39,502 nucleotides of DNA from Streptomyces sp. NRRL B-24484 (lineage in GTDB: Bacteria > Actinomycetota > Actinomycetes > Streptomycetales > Streptomycetaceae). Positions within the stretch are counted from its first letter, which is position 1; the number at the start of each line of letters is the position of its first letter. The notes beneath the pieces are model-generated. The model did no database searches and was not told the origin of the DNA. It saw nothing but the letters and a program-made list of their open reading frames with translations. The stretch is taken from assembly GCF_000717715.1 (NCBI RefSeq), contig NZ_JOAI01000084.1, positions 1 to 39,502 of the forward strand, written 5' to 3'. This document shows, one piece after another, positions 39,481 to 39,502 of this stretch. The position numbers were made by a program, and so were the translations under genes.

Positions 39481-39502
39481 AGGGGTGCTGTGCCGTCCCT
39501 GT

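Overview
The window is very GC-rich, uses GTG and TTG starts freely and carries a tap-tpg pair (telomere-associated protein and terminal protein, 31337-34244). These point to a Streptomyces or close relative such as Kitasatospora, and to a stretch lying near the end of a linear chromosome or on a linear plasmid. The many insertion sequences, gene fragments and frameshifts fit a subtelomeric arm.

Layout. 1-2600: edge of an IS5-type element, a small helix-turn-helix gene and an intact IS256-family element. 2850-7660: a frameshifted SMI1/KNR4-type gene, the tail of a helicase-associated-domain gene, and a large NB-ARC/TPR STAND ATPase with almost identical 120-bp repeats. 7990-10550: two small orphan genes, about 900 bp without a gene, and a seven-repeat beta-propeller protein that looks like a lectin. 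10960-17220: an IS cluster with IS5-family elements in several states of decay, an ISAzo13-type remnant and host gene fragments. One IS5-family element (13442-14992) has inverted repeats and a TA flank at both outer ends and encloses a HAD-like gene with its own terminator as apparent cargo.

17280-19670: a VOC protein and an AhpD-like protein divergent from a LysR regulator. 19980-27280: a mosaic of truncated DUF1963, an ECF sigma factor coupled to a PASTA-domain membrane protein, three CRISPR-like repeat clusters of two repeat types without any cas gene, two decayed copies of one small gene, a Uma2-type protein, an APH-fold kinase, and an imuA'-like remnant preceded by a LexA-box-like site. 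27313-30033: a second large P-loop protein, with an N-terminal HTH and twelve 32-residue repeats.

30821-39502: initiator tRNA, then a tight operon of a 121-residue protein, tap and tpg, a perfect 50-bp palindrome, a small orphan gene, an extra MurF ligase, an alpha/beta hydrolase, an atypical sigma-like protein translationally coupled to a partner, and a 44-residue lysine/alanine-rich peptide. The tap-tpg operon is the clearest functional unit: together the two proteins patch and cap replicon ends. The two STAND-like ATPases, orphan CRISPR repeats, SMI1 and Uma2 genes give the arm a defence/conflict flavour, but that is inference. All family assignments come from reading the translations; no search was run.
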